DNA from: Nomia melanderi
Lineage: Eukaryota > Arthropoda > Insecta > Hymenoptera > Halictidae
DNA length: 64,000 nucleotides
Direction of reading: 5' to 3'
Assembly (NCBI RefSeq): GCF_051020985.1
Contig: NC_134999.1
Coordinates: 18,543,660-18,607,659 of the forward strand
Shown piece after piece: positions 35,540 through 48,732 of this stretch (position 1 is its first letter; each line of letters begins with the position of its first letter). Both the position numbers and the translations under genes were made by a program. The notes under the pieces were generated by a model that was not told the DNA's origin, searched no databases, and saw nothing but the letters and a program-made list of their open reading frames with translations.

Positions 35540-38133
35540 ACTGACTGTTTGAAATTCTATAGCAACTTGAAGGGTACGTCGAAACTTTAATTCATTTAGA
35601 ATTCAGTTTGCTGCTAAATAGATTTCAATAATTTCTCAGAGAAATATCTTGTCCGTCGAATAATTGGAAAAAGAAGAAATCAGATCATTCTGACTCGTCC
35701 GGTAGGTTTAGCGTTGATCCTACCGCGCGAGTTGCCGCGAGAGTCGACGATCTTCTTTACCGATGGCACGAATCACGGATACACTTGGATCATGGTTTCC
35801 CAGGTGGAGCCACGAAGGAATCCTCTGGGGGGGTGTCTCCACCCCGTAATCTGACCCCCTACATAGGTACACTTATCGCGAGTGGGGAACTAAAACACCT
35901 ATGTGCTCGTTACGTATACATATAATCCGGGCAACGTAACTCGTGGTTTATGTTGTACCTCGAGTGCATCGTTATCTACTCTGCTCCGACGATAATTTAA
36001 TTGTCCGCTGATGCCAGCGGCGACGTCATTTTCACAAAGTTCCGCCCGACACTTGGACCCGCCGGTTTGCGGGATTTCATTCGAACAGATCCCTTGTCTC
36101 CTGTACTTCACAGGGCTCTTTCTCGTTCAATCTCCGCGCAACGGGGAGTTGATTCTTTAATTTATTAACGTGGACCTCGTAGGTTTAACATCCTCGGACT
36201 AGAGCGTTTTAATTATGGACTTCCCGATTTGAATGTTTAACGACTGTACACGGTTAATATTTCAGACAGGCAGCCGAGCTAAATAATAAACCGAACGTCG
36301 CTGAACGCGCGGCAAGACAAGGTGGGGATAAATACCCGCAGGTGCACGTCGTGCAGTCCGGTTGAGTATTCGCAACGAATTACTCGCATCTGCGTGTATC
36401 GTTGCAATTTGCCAACACTGTATTTTCTCGGGGGATTGAGTAACGCTCCTAATTACTCATAAACTGAATATCGCCGTGAAATTTATTGCCGGAACGTTCA
36501 CCGTTAGGACAAGTTCCGCGTGGATCCAGGAGCGGCCATAAATCAGCCGTGAAAGTAAACGGGTGTCCGTGTTAAGCACTCGCATCCTTTTCTTTTCGCG
36601 CGGAGTGTTCGGTTTCGGGAGTTGAACCTCGCGGAAATCTTGTCCATTTTAATCAACACCGGTCAAGCGATTCCAGGAATCCGTGGGATTGTCCGATGTT
36701 TATTCATACAACACGGAGCACCGAGTCTGTTTGATTAACAACCGTCCTGGTTCACCTCAAAGAACCCGGCCCGGGTGTATGCGCTCGAGGGTTGAATCGA
36801 ACAGAGAAGAAAAGAATCGGGATTCAACGAGCAATCGGCGAGATGCACTCGAACCGCAGCCGCCGCCGCCGCGAGTAAATCCGTTTACCCGTGACGAAAA
36901 GAGCCTCGAGCCAAGGAAAACCGACGGGCTCCGAGCTCCTCGAACTCTCGACGTGCCATCCGAGTCAGCTGCGAGCAAATCCGACCTACCATTACCAGGA
37001 ATTGACAATATCATCCATGCACCAGTCGCTCCTTATTTATATCCGCGGTCTGGATTGCGTTTCAATGCAATCTCCCGCTATTACGTATCGTTCGATCCAC
37101 TTCTCGCCCTCTCAAAATACTCGCCTTTAGCTGTTCAACGTCGGCTAGGCGTCGTTCGCTGCAGACACTCGGTCACTTACTCGCCCTCGAGTTTGTTCAG
37201 CCTTTCTTTCGCAACCCTCTTCCGCGAGCCGTCTGTTTCCCAGCTTGCTCGACTCGTTCCGACTCCGAGAGACAGGGCTAATTCAACGATTACGAAGAGT
37301 TGAAAGGAATCTAGCGCTGCTGGATTCTTATCTACTCCTATCCTATCAGCCGCTAGGTAGCTAGTGAAACAACGATTTCCGCAGTTACTCAATCTGTCAC
37401 CGATTTCTATATTCATCTGGACAACTGTGACATGAATAATCGCAAATGCTCGCATGAAATTACCACGTGTTATGGAAATTCTAGCTTCACAATCCTTTAA
37501 CACGGTGAATGTAGGTTATAACGTAGCTTCGTTAAGTCGCTGTGAGGCAACGGTTCAAGGGAAACTAGTTTAAAAAGAAACATTTGAATATCTACGAGTC
37601 TAAACGAGGATTTGCAGAGTTCAGTAGCTGGCCCAGGAAACTCATCGCTTCTGCCGCGCATCCACACATCATTCTAGCCTCTAGTGTCCTATCACGGAAG
37701 CAGCTTCGCATTGTGTACTGTCCGCTCCAGTCTGACTCCAGAAATTAAGCGTCTTCATTGTAGCAACCAGTTGCGGGAGCATCGATCCCGTTCGCAGCGG
37801 GGGTGCGCTTGGTCCACGAGTTTCCCTCCCGCCCGCGGTCACGTACATCGCTGCTCGTTTCCTTTCATTGTCAGTCTCGCGAGAGAATTCTACTCTTTTC
37901 CACCTTGGACACGATCTCTTCCGGTCCGCTCGTTCTTGACCGTTGCTCCTCCTACATCCTGCACGCCCGAATCACGGACGACAAAGATAAACCGTGGTTT
38001 AACCCCTTGCTCCGTAATTCCTTCTACAACTGTAGTTCCTCGGAATTAGTTGCTTTGTTAACTATCTACCAGAAATAAAAAGCTATTCTACGCTACGTTT
38101 ACCTGAAGAATTAACATGACAGAAAAATGACAT

Positions 38134-38327
38134 TCAACCCTTAGCACTGCAGATGGTTTTGTAAGCAACTGCAACTAATTTTTACGGTATTCCTAGCAAT
38201 AATGAGAAATGCTGTAACATTTCTTCGATCTTTAATAATAATTTTAGGGTAGTTTCTTTAAGATTCCATAAAGTATTTAATATTATAACTGGTGCAATAT
38301 TGGAGCCTACAGAGTTCAAAGGGTTAA
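38134..38327. mobile_element. Family-D TTAA-type MITE
   Basis: The left end is TCAACCCTTAGCACTGCAG and the right end CTACAGAGTTCAAAGGGTTAA minus its first base. It is a reverse-oriented relative of the copy at 57375-57597. Its terminal TTAA at 38324-38327 is also the start of the neighbouring family-B element. Confidence 0.68.
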
Positions 38328-38523
38328 CACGCCAAATACGATTTCATAGAGCAAAACGCAAAATGGGAACAATGTGATATCAAATCATCTGATCGAATTG
38401 CATTATTATCACACGATTATCTAGCTGGATGTCACGCATTAGATAGCATCACTTATAATATAGAAACATTTTCAAATCATTTAATCGAGTCACCGGTGAC
38501 CTTCATGGCATTCAACATGTTAA
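38324..38523. mobile_element. Family-B TTAA-type MITE, reverse orientation
   Basis: The element starts TTAACACGCCAAATACG and ends GGCATTCAACATGTTAA, with GTCACCGGTGAC at 38489-38500 near the right end. It shares its left TTAA with the family-D element. Confidence 0.7.
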
Positions 38524-40421
38524 TTTCAATTCAAAAGAACAATATTTCAGTCATTCGCAAGTGAAACCAGCTAACTCCGCTTTACGAACGTTCGTAACTG
38601 TTAGTGTTAACACGCTTTTTATTATTTACACACTTTTATTTGCAACACAAGTGGCTAATCGATGGAACACGCAATAAACGACGGAGGAACTAAAAGAAAA
38701 GGCAAACCAGAGGTTATCGTCGAAGAAAAAGAGCCGGCCGAACACACGCAGTCCTTTATTTCCATAACAAACTGGTTTCCTCCTGTTTTCTCCGCTCGTT
38801 CGCGTATTTATCGTCGTGATTTCCTAAGAGGCTGACTTGCCCCGGAGTTGTATTGACTCTGTCCGGCTCGATGGCTCTTCCGGCTCGCCCTTTCACCCCT
38901 ATCGATCCCGCGACGCTGGAGACCGGCCCGGTATCGTTTCAATTAATTGATCGACGCCGGTTTTTCGCGCCCATCCGCGTCCGTCCGTCCGTCCGTCCGC
39001 CTTTCTACAGGCGGACCACCGGCTGTTATCAGCTGCGCCAGGGAATCCTGTCCGATTATATTCAGCCGCGTTATACACTCACTGCTGTTGTTCGAGCGCG
39101 GCCGAGTAAACTGCGGCAACTTCGTAATCACGTTAAAGCCGACAGTGAAACTGATGGCGCCGGTTTCAACTTCGAGCCCCGGAGCCGATTTAAATATTTG
39201 AACGCGGCTTTGCTTGCGCCGAACTTCGAATCGATGGTCTTTCGTTTTCATCTCGATACATATTTTAGCGGTTACTCGCGAAAGACACGCGCGAAATGAA
39301 ATACTTTCATTATTCATTTTTACTAGAATGTACCTGTCCCCTTGTCGTTGTCCATTAGAGTTAGAACTGTCTGTTCGTTATCTTCGTTCCTAGAATCTCT
39401 AGGAATAAAAGCTTTGAAATAACTTGAAAATCCTATTTGATTTAACACGTTATTCGCGTAACTTCCAATATTACCCGCGCACTACTCGCGCTGAAGTGAA
39501 CGAGGTTAAACGCGTTAAAAGTTCAATTTTGTTCAGTTTATTCCGTCAAATCTATTTTCCAAAGTGAATTATGAATGGGAATAAAGACCGTGAAATTGAA
39601 ATATTACGTAGTTAAAGCATCCGTCTAATTGCAGCTCTCGAAATTCCGAGTTCAGGATTCGCGACTCTCGTCGCGATAAAGTCTAGCTAAGTATGTCATA
39701 GAGGAGCCTTCTAAGTCGAGGTGTGAAAGACCATTTGTTTCGCAAACTCGATGATAATTAAGACACCGCGCGGACGTCTAGAATATTCATTAGGCACAGC
39801 GGTGTCTTCGACGTTCCTTACGCAGGTATCCGGAAAGCTTCGCGAAATGCGCGCGCGTTAAGCGAGCGTTACGACTGACCCAGTCGACGGGCTCTGATTG
39901 ATCGGCATCGAATCGAGTCGGACAAGTTTTGTTTTCGCCGAACGCTAAAAGCCACCGGCCGTGATTTACGGCCGCGCGCGCGCGCGCGGCCTTCCCGTGT
40001 ATGCATAAGTAAATTTTCAGCTTGTCCACGGCCCATTTAAATTTTTAATGAAACCAACGCGGGAAGGCAGTTAAAGTTGCGTTTTATTAACGGGCCGAAT
40101 CGGCGCGCCGATAAATCTCTCCCGGCCGCTGGAACCCGCGTATTTCAAACAACCATCCGCGCCGGAAGTGTGTGCACTCGCGAAATTCAATTTAACGGGG
40201 CCGCGGGGCCGAGGCTCCTTTTGAGGCGCGAACTTTCTGCCACCGGCGGGCTCGGAGGGAACGCGAGAGAAGAGAGAGCTGTCGAAAGAGATTACATCCC
40301 GCTGCTTTCCAAATCTCCAGGAACATCATAGTATCGAACGCTATGCAGTTATTCGTGCGCCAATCTTTTTAGCTGCTCTCCTATGGAACGCGTAATTCTG
40401 ATGTTTCGTTCTTTCTTTGGG

Positions 40422-40672
40422 TTAACCCCTTGTCGTAAAACAACGAGTGAGACTCGTGATGAAGATTTTCAACATGATTCAACAAACAAATATATTACTC
40501 GGTTCATTCGAATTCAAAGTGAATATTATTCTTCTGTAATCAATTATTATATTGTAGGGAACGCATAGGCTTAGAATATGCACAAAATTTGTCTCGTTTT
40601 TTAATGAATTGTTAATGCCGAAGTAATTGTATCGATCACAGTTGAGAAATAAATCATAGGGCAAGGGGTTAA
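40422..40672. mobile_element. Family-A TTAA-type MITE
   Basis: The ends are TTAACCCCTTG and CAAGGGGTTAA, perfect 11-base inverted repeats. It has no coding capacity. The body matches copies at 59496, 41386 (truncated) and 63476 (reverse). Confidence 0.82.
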
Positions 40673-40915
40673 CACGTTGAATGCCATGGGGGTCACCGGT
40701 GACCTCCAACCAAATCGAATTACTATAGTTCACTGAATTACACCGTGATTATTTGAAAACATTTCAATATTATAAATAATGCTAACTAATGTACTGACAT
40801 TCAGCTAGATGAACCTGCAATAATAACAATGCAATTCAATCGAATCATTTAATATTATATTTTTTCCATTTCTAGTATTTTGTACCATGAAATCGTGCGG
40901 CATTCAACGTGTTAA
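40669..40915. mobile_element. Family-B TTAA-type MITE, best-preserved copy
   Basis: The terminal inverted repeats are 17 bases and perfect (TTAACACGTTGAATGCC), with TTAA at each edge. The left TTAA is shared with the family-A element. A perfect palindrome GGTCACCGGTGACC lies at 40691-40704. Length and ends fit a non-autonomous piggyBac-type element, though the superfamily is inferred from the target site alone. Confidence 0.85.
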
Positions 40916-41385
40916 CCGTCTATGGGCCGAATTATTCTTCACGATTATAACAAAATCTATGCAGTAGAAAATTAATAAATATCCACATATGAATACGAAT
41001 TAACAATGTATTCAATAGTTTCCATAATTTCATCAAACGAACATATTTCGTAACTTTCAAGTTACAATGACGTTAAACTTTCACGCCTGGGCGTGTACAA
41101 GTTGAAGTTAACCGATTACCTCATTGTATTCACCACTTTGAGTAATCTATTGTTACAATTTTTATGGGAATTGCATATTAATCGTATTAAATGCTCGGTA
41201 GTTCTAGTGTTAAACGAAGCGAGCATACTTTCGTTACTGTATTCTTTCTTTCCGTCGCTGTTGTAATTTTTAAGAATAGCAGTTATATGAACCTCTTTAA
41301 ACACATTGGAATATTCCGTCGACTTCGCTGTCAGAAGCTCCTTAAACGAAGTATCAACAACAAAAGGAACCTTCTGTGGAATCAA

Positions 41386-41570
41386 CCCTCATCAATTAAT
41401 TACTCAGTTCATTTGAATTGAAATATTATTTCTCTCTAATCAACTATTATACTTAAAAGGAAATACAAGCATAACATATGCTTAGAATTTTTCTCTTTTC
41501 CCAATAAATTATTGACAAAGTAGCCATATTGATCAGAGTCGAGAAAGAAATCATAGGCCAAGGGGTGAAC
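41386..41570. mobile_element. Family-A MITE, 5'-truncated and diverged
   Basis: The sequence aligns by eye with the right two thirds of 40422-40672, from TTACTCAGTTCATTTGAATT to CATAGGCCAAGGGGTGAAC. The left end is missing and the right TTAA has decayed to TGAAC. Confidence 0.6.
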
Positions 41571-41950
41571 TATCTCTGATAACGTTTCAACCACGAACAT
41601 TTCACAGTTGACTCGATACTTCGGATTAAAAGCAAATCAGAAAAAAGCAGAATAACCGTCGAGTTATTCTATATACCAGCGTAACAACCCCATAACACCG
41701 TTCAATTATCAAAGATCGTTCCCGACGATTCGAGTAGAAGATAAAAAACCGTCGGGGCAACGCTCGGAGTCCAATTTCCATTCCGATAACGTAGAAACGA
41801 GAGAAATATTGAATGAACGAGGGTGGCCGCTGGGGTCGGCGCTGAAGCACCGAGAGACAATTTACACTTGTAAAATTTGGCCAACTTCCGGTGTCTACTC
41901 GTGCATTCAGAAGATGAGACAAACTCACCCCTTACTCACCATTCCCTCTT

Positions 41951-41974
41951 ACTCTCTCTCTCTCTCTCTCTCCT
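41951..41974. repeat. CT microsatellite
   Basis: A (CT)n run of about 24 bases with no associated coding sequence. Confidence 0.85.
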
Positions 41975-42143
41975 CTCGTATTATGCAGCCAAGCATTTCC
42001 CTTGACTGCACATATGCGAGATGTGTATCTAGAAGAGGGGTGAATAGAGGGAGGGTGAGCTAGGGGAGAGAGTCAGCGCGATAGAGGGATTAAAGGGGAA
42101 GATAGGGAGAGAGAAACTGTACAGAGCAGAGAAAAGGGATAGA

Positions 42144-42172
42144 CAGAGAGAGAGAGAGATAGAGAGAGAGAG
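42144..42172. repeat. GA microsatellite
   Basis: A run of GA and AGAT repeats in a purine-rich stretch at about 42050-42240. Confidence 0.8.
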
Positions 42173-44171
42173 ACACAGAGATATATAGTGAACCGGAGTG
42201 CCTAGCGTGAGAGGAAGAGGGTGGAAAGAGATGAACAGAGGGTTGCCGAGGGTTCACGTGTGTAAGGACAACAATGTGCCAGAGGTGGTGGCGATGTTGG
42301 CACAGACACAGACGCTGGAACCTGGCCCCAAACTCGTGACACGGACAGTATGCACGGAATCATGTGGAAATGTATTCCAACGTTGCTATGGGGATTCGGT
42401 GCCACCCTAAACACACCGATAACCTATCAATTCACCAACACCGAACGACCCGGCGAAGTATAACAGGCGATAATGTCCCGCCGCTAAATAGGACATTATT
42501 CCAGTGGGTTTTTGGTTGCGATTCCTGTGTATAATCGAGCCCGTGGACTGGCTCTAATCAGTCAAATAATGGGCTTAACGCGGATCAATTGTCATAGTGA
42601 CTTGATTAGAATCTATCTCGGGGCTTCCCGAGTGTAACGCTGGATAGGCGAGATGCGAGGACCCCGAGAGCTCGCATACTGCGACCTCTCTACGCTATCG
42701 CGTTAATTGATCGGCGACCAATGGACTTTTACGAAGGAGTTTCTAATCCGTTCGACGAATGTTACGTGAAATAATATTATCACAGATGGTACGAAATTTA
42801 TTCAAGACTAGCGGCTCGCCGAACTTCGAGGATTGAAGTTTCTATCCGGTAATCTTCCGGTACGATCGATCCTTGGGTAATCTGAAGATTCTTCGTTGTT
42901 CTTGGAATAATTCCTAATCGACCGAATGGTTAATTGTCCTGACATCTTCGTCGAAATTTATTTGTCGATACCTGAGGGGGTTGCTCGGTAGTAGTAATAC
43001 ATATTTAACCTTCTCCTTTCGCTGTCGGAAGTCGGCGAGTCGATGCCGTTCTATTATCTCCGGGCTATGGGGGAAGTTTTAAATCTCGATAAAAGTCAAG
43101 TCTGCGGGCTTGCACCCTTAGAACACCGCAGGGAGGGAATCGAAAAATTTCGCGAGCATTCCGCCCGGAAATTTGTCGGTTGGAAACGGGATTGGCCCCG
43201 TTTAGCGATTCCGTGTCTCGGCTCGGCCGTTAAAGAGTGGTGTGGACGGATCAACTCTGCCGGGGTTAACAACCAATATCAGGGGTCGGTCGGGGGAAGA
43301 AGTTCCCGGTTAACTGCTAAACCAGCGAAAAGATAGGGCAAAGACGGGCCAGGGAATGTTTTATGGCAATGTTCCAAATGATGTTTGCGGCTCGGCAGAG
43401 AATACTAAGAATTGTTAATGAACTTTTGGTGGGTGTATCGAGAAAAGTAATTTGGAGTTTACGTAATTCTCTCTCCCTCTCTCTCTCTTGTTCTCTCTCT
43501 GTTTTTCTCTGCCTTTCACTTCCACAGAGATCCTCTCCTGACGACCGAGGATAACGTTCCCAGTTTTAAGACCGATCGTTTCCATTTAAGTCGCGGAACG
43601 ATTAATTAAAGTAAAAGAAAACCCGAGTGGCGAGGGGGTGGAGGGTGAAAGAGAAAGGGAAACAGAGAGAGAGGGGGGGGGGGAAATGCGAGTAATACGT
43701 ATCTTATTAAAATTGATTTAAATTGTTATTACGTCGTACGGCCGTCCGATTACTCTATGGTCGTTCGGCATTAATTTCGCATTACCCCTCATAAATTACC
43801 CTCGCGTAGAGGAATTCAATTAAATTTTACAGCAAAAGTCATCCCGTTCGATCCGCCGCGGTTGTCCGGCCGTTTTGATTAATTCCCTCGCTGGACGAAA
43901 CGGGAAAAATAATAAATAACACCGGGGGAATTGTTTATATCGGTCGTATTAATTTTGTTGGGCGAACAACGCTGGATCGATATAATCGGCGCGCGTGTAC
44001 GATCTGTTTGTACGAAGCGTTGTTGTAACCTTTTAATAACGATATCTATGCAGACGACACCGACAGGCGTGCAACACGCTCGCTAGCTCGCGCGCGCGCG
44101 CTCTGTATCCTTAATGCTTTTCGGTGTAACGCGACTCGTCGTCGCCCTCCCTCCCCCAACTCCCTGCGCCG

Positions 44172-44184
44172 GCCGCCATGTTGG
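44172..44184. promoter_or_regulatory. YY1/Pho-like motif GCCGCCATGTTGG
   Basis: An exact match to CAANATGGCGG on the minus strand. Regulatory function is not shown. Confidence 0.35.
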
Positions 44185-45043
44185 TCCATTTACCGGGCGA
44201 AATTTATTACATTAAACGTAATAAACGACTTGTATACTCCAAGCATGCCCGCGTGATATTATTATCGTAGCCGGGGAAACTTTCTATCTATCTGGGTAAT
44301 CTCATCTTGTGCCAGCCACCTCCTTTATCTCTCGTCTTTCACTCAACTTCTTAAGTAGTCTTTTGTAACTTAAATTAAAATAGACGTCAGGAAGCATTTC
44401 CCGCGGACGACGCCCGGCCTCGCGGAGCCAGATACGCGGGAAAGAAGAAACGTTCTAGCGATCGCCGCGGAAACGCTGGGAAAAGAATCTTCAGCCGCGC
44501 GTTCGGATCGGTTTATCTCGCGTCCCGAGTGTATCCTCTTGTCGCTTTGTCTCGGATCGCTTCGCACGAGTTGAACCGCTGAACTGTTTCACCGTGTACA
44601 AACCAGCGATGAAGAATGTTTCAACGCTGTTGTAGCGATTCTTAATTCCTTTAACGTTCGGAAACTTCGTGGATCGAATCCGATCTAAACCCGGCTGAAA
44701 GGGAACGAGGAAAAGAACACGGAACAGAGGCAAGTTCGAAACGAGGAATCGTAACGGCGGCCGTGACCGCAGGAAATCTAATTCATTAACGCAAGAAAGC
44801 TTAATTTACGGGGAGAAAAGGTTTTCATCCCCGCATTATTGCGTGTAATAAAATGAAGTACTTTATCGAAGCTCAATAAAATCTGTCGCCGATATTTACA
44901 CACCGAAACCCGTAATAGAAGATATTAAAAGTTATATACAACTCCGCCAGTTCTGTAAAACCGGTCCATAAAAGCAGGAAATCGCATAAACGTCCGCCGT
45001 CTGCAAATCGCGGCATTAAAAAAAGAAAGGGGAAAGAAAAACC

Positions 45044-45045
45044 AG

Positions 45046-45078
<33 letters not shown>

Positions 45079-45080
45079 GA
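45044..45080. repeat. CGG/TGG trinucleotide repeat
   Basis: About 12 CGG and TGG units. The minus-strand frame through it gives polyproline, which I regard as an artefact because there is no flanking coding signal. Confidence 0.8.
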
Positions 45081-45320
45081 GGGGTGGAAAAAGAGGATAC
45101 AAGATCCGAACACGGTTAACCGACGCGCACAGATCATCTCCGAATGAATATGGGGAACGAACCGCGTGAAATTGACCCGTATACCGACAGAAGGGGTTAG
45201 CCCGTGTGGTGGGGAGAGGGATGGACGACAATGAAACAACGTTGAAGACGAAAAGCCAGAGGCGAACCGGAAGGAGGGAAAGAGACGGACAGGGAGGGAG
45301 GAAACGAAAATAAAAAAAAA

Positions 45321-45361
45321 GAAGAGAGAGGGAGAGAGAGAAAGAGAGAGAGAGAGAGAGA
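45321..45361. repeat. GA microsatellite
   Basis: GA and GGA units, 41 bases, inside a purine-rich stretch. Confidence 0.85.
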
Positions 45362-47582
45362 CTCTTGGAGCCACCGTATAAATCCGCAATGCTGCAGTTG
45401 ACATATTCGCCGAGCGTACATAATACATTCATGGCCGCTATCTGGTAGTGGAAGGGGCGGGCGAGGGGGTAGGCAGGCGAATAGGGGAGGAACGGCGACG
45501 ATGGTGGGGTATATGGTACAATCGTAGAGCAGAATATGTAGCGTGTTGGTTTTAGCGACGCTCAATCTTCGCCCATACTGGGTGACCCATTACTTTTCGG
45601 CTGTCGGCTTCTTATCTCGGCTAAAAATGCCCGCAACATCTTTCTTCCCTTTATCTTTTTCTCCAATTCATTCGGCCACGAGGAAATTGAAAAGGAATCG
45701 AATAAATACGGAATCTCGGAGGTTAACGGTTTATCCGGGGGACAGTTATTAATAGGGTTCCCAGTGACTCGGGATTTTATATTGGAAAGCAGCCTAGTCA
45801 TTGTTTGAAATTAGGTTATGTCGTTAAGTAAGGTTCGCTGATGTAGGGAATCGCGATCCCGGTGAAAGTTTTGTTAAGGAACGTTTGGGTATTGATTAGC
45901 AACGTCGAGTACAGTCGGATTTGTTGCGAAGCGTGGTTTTCGAAGGAAGGGAGAGATTCGCAGAGTTACGGCGTGCAAGAACTATGGCGGAGTTCGGAAA
46001 AAAGTAGCACGTATTGGATACACGAGCGAGGCGCGAGAAAGATTAATTCGAACGGCCGTGACAGGCTTAAATCAATAAGTATGAGAGTCACTGGGAAGCA
46101 TAAATCATTGTTAGATTAAAGCCTGGAGAACGCGGTAGTAGACGGGGCGATGGCGGGCTTTCAGGAAATATAGGGTGACCGAAAAGTTCCGATGTGTATT
46201 TCACCTCGATATCGTGTATCGTGGTCGACATCGGTGGCTGACAATGACAATCGATCGCTAATTAACTCACACGATTCATCCCTCTCGTGATATCTTAAAA
46301 AATCAAATCGTCAATCAAATAGAAACTACTCAAAATAATTCCACAAGGGTAGCAAAGCGAACTATCAAAAGAAAAACAAAAACCAAATCGCAAAGATTTC
46401 TTCTACCATACAACCATAAAAATGCATGCTTTCCAAAATAAAAATCAATAAACACAAGAATTTTTATGAAAACAACATCTAATCCACTAAAATAATTTCT
46501 CTCAGTCTATCTCTAAGCAAGACGCAAAATTCGTTCATATTTATAAAAATGTTACCTCTATTACCCAATGAATTTCCGAAACGAATCAACTGTTTCCTAA
46601 TATTTCCCGGAGAACGCGACACCTTCGAAACCCACCCTTCCCCTCGACAACCTGTTCCGAAATGCTCCTCGAAATCGTCGAACAGGGGGTGCAAAGGGGG
46701 CGACATACAGAAAGGAACGTTTGTGCGAGTCCAGAAGGGCGTGCGTGTTCCAAGAACTGAAAATTAGTAGTGAACAGCCGCAATTAACGAGGCTGGCAAT
46801 TAGCGCCGTGCAATGCAACCCCCCTCGGTGTAAGTCACCACCACCCCGCCCCTCCTACGGCCGCGCCGGCAGGAACTCGAGGAAACACGTTTTTGCCCGA
46901 TTCAGTCGAGTTGAATGAAAACAGTGCCACTTTGCAACTGATACGCGGAGGGGATTGAAGCTAAAAGGAATTTGATTATGCTTGGTAGTTTACACACGGT
47001 GTTTCTGGATCGATCGAGCCACCCGCTGTCTCCTCGTTCCACCCTTCTCTCGCTCGTTCACCGTCTCTCGGTCTCCCTCTGTCCCTGTTTCCCTCGCGTT
47101 CAGCCTCCTCCTCGCTCGGCTCGAGGTCTCGCCGACCTCTCCTCGTCTTCCTGTTCCCTTTCGCTCTTTATCTGTCCACCGCAGTCACTCTGTGCTCGTG
47201 TTTCCGCGTCTTCGTGGCTGGTTCAGGCGCAGGGGTCATGCGTGAGGAATGGGAATTACTTTTTAAAGGGGAATAAAGCGGAACGACCGGAGTTGCCACC
47301 TATTCGCGAAAAGGATCTCCTCGGTTTCGAGAAACAAACGCCCGACACACGACTTACGAACCGTTTGATATCTCTACGTAATGCGGCCTCCGTCTCTCGA
47401 GCTTCTATGTAGAAATTATTTTCTTTTAGACGTTCCATTCGTGAGAATTATTTTAGATAGCGAATCTTTGAAAAAACCAATTAGGGTATAATTTCCTATT
47501 GAATTACCATCTGTCTTTGAGTAAATAGATAAATAACATTCAAATAATAGAAATGTTAACAGTCTACTTTGAAATCTACATA

Positions 47583-47824
47583 TTAACCCTTTGCACTCGA
47601 GAATATTTTTCTCAATATTCATTACTTTCTGATGAAATATCAATGATATGTTTTACGACTAACATAAAGAAACATCTCGCATAAATTAAATAACAGAACT
47701 ATTTTATTTCGATGTTCCATGTGTTGATGCGTCATATAAAAATTTAATATTGAATTCTAAATTTTATCATTTTCATGAGTCAAATCAAATGGCGACTGAA
47801 AGGCTCTCGAGTGCAAAGGGTTAA
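47583..47824. mobile_element. Family-C TTAA-type MITE, well-preserved copy
   Basis: The ends are TTAACCCTTTGCACTCGAGA and TCTCGAGTGCAAAGGGTTAA, 20-base perfect inverted repeats bounded by TTAA. The body is AT-rich with no coding capacity. Confidence 0.85.
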
Positions 47825-48732
47825 CCAAATTCGATCAAGGAATGTTCTACACCAAACATTACTTCGCTAGAAAGACGATACAATCCCAACATAAAATTCT
47901 AATTAATAAAATCCACTGAACCGTTCTAGAAAAATTCTGTTCGCGGATAAAGCTACTTCTCCTCCGGGTGCGCGTATAAAAACCGAAAAGTGTCGACTTC
48001 GAAATAAACAGCCCCCGGGTGCTCGGCGTAGTTCCCGGAGCAATTGTTTTAACATAAAAGTGGCGCCGCGCTCGTGTCTCGCGAATTAACGCGGGACATA
48101 TGTTCGCGCATTAAACTCAAGTTTCCCCCATGCGCAGTCCATGGGCTCCCCCTTCAGTCGAAATCTTTTTCTTCCGACAGGCGCGGTCGAGTACGCCGGT
48201 TGAATGCGCGACTAAAAATGTACATCATTACCGGTCGTGTGGCGAGTGGGTGTCGAGGGGTGCCCGCGATGGCGAGGGAATAATCAGCAACCCTCCGGGC
48301 CTATGTCAATGGAAAGTAATTAAGGGTTCTTTTTAATCGTTTCAAGCCGTTCCGTGTCGCGCCCTACTTGCGCAGCCATAATGCCCGCCGGTTTTTCGCC
48401 GCTCACGAAATTATATAGCGATCGCTGCTGCTGCAGCGCGACGTGCGCGCGACAGCAGGACTTGATAATAATGACTAATAACTCTTCCGGGCGCGGAGGA
48501 TCCCTTGTATTTCCCGCCATTGCAATTAGATTCTGCGGAATCACGGGGAGCCGTTGGATCGCGGGAGCAGTACGGTTGGCCAGCGGACACGGTGGGGGAA
48601 CTTGTGTCAGCGCCTGTGGACGAGGTGGGGGCAGACTCTGTCAGTGGCCTTGAGCAGTCAATTGATTTTGCGTCGACTGGAGAGCAGGAATTAAACTCTA
48701 GTTTCGGGCTCCCGGGTCAGGGAGATGCATTA

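Noticed and set aside
36327..36358. GATAAATA followed about 26 bases later by GCAGTCC as a core promoter
   Set aside because: The spacing fits a TATA and initiator pair, but no exon follows on the plus strand, so it is likely chance.
45016..45432. Minus-strand frames with Ser/Leu and polyproline runs
   Set aside because: Produced by the GA and CGG microsatellites; no exon signals.
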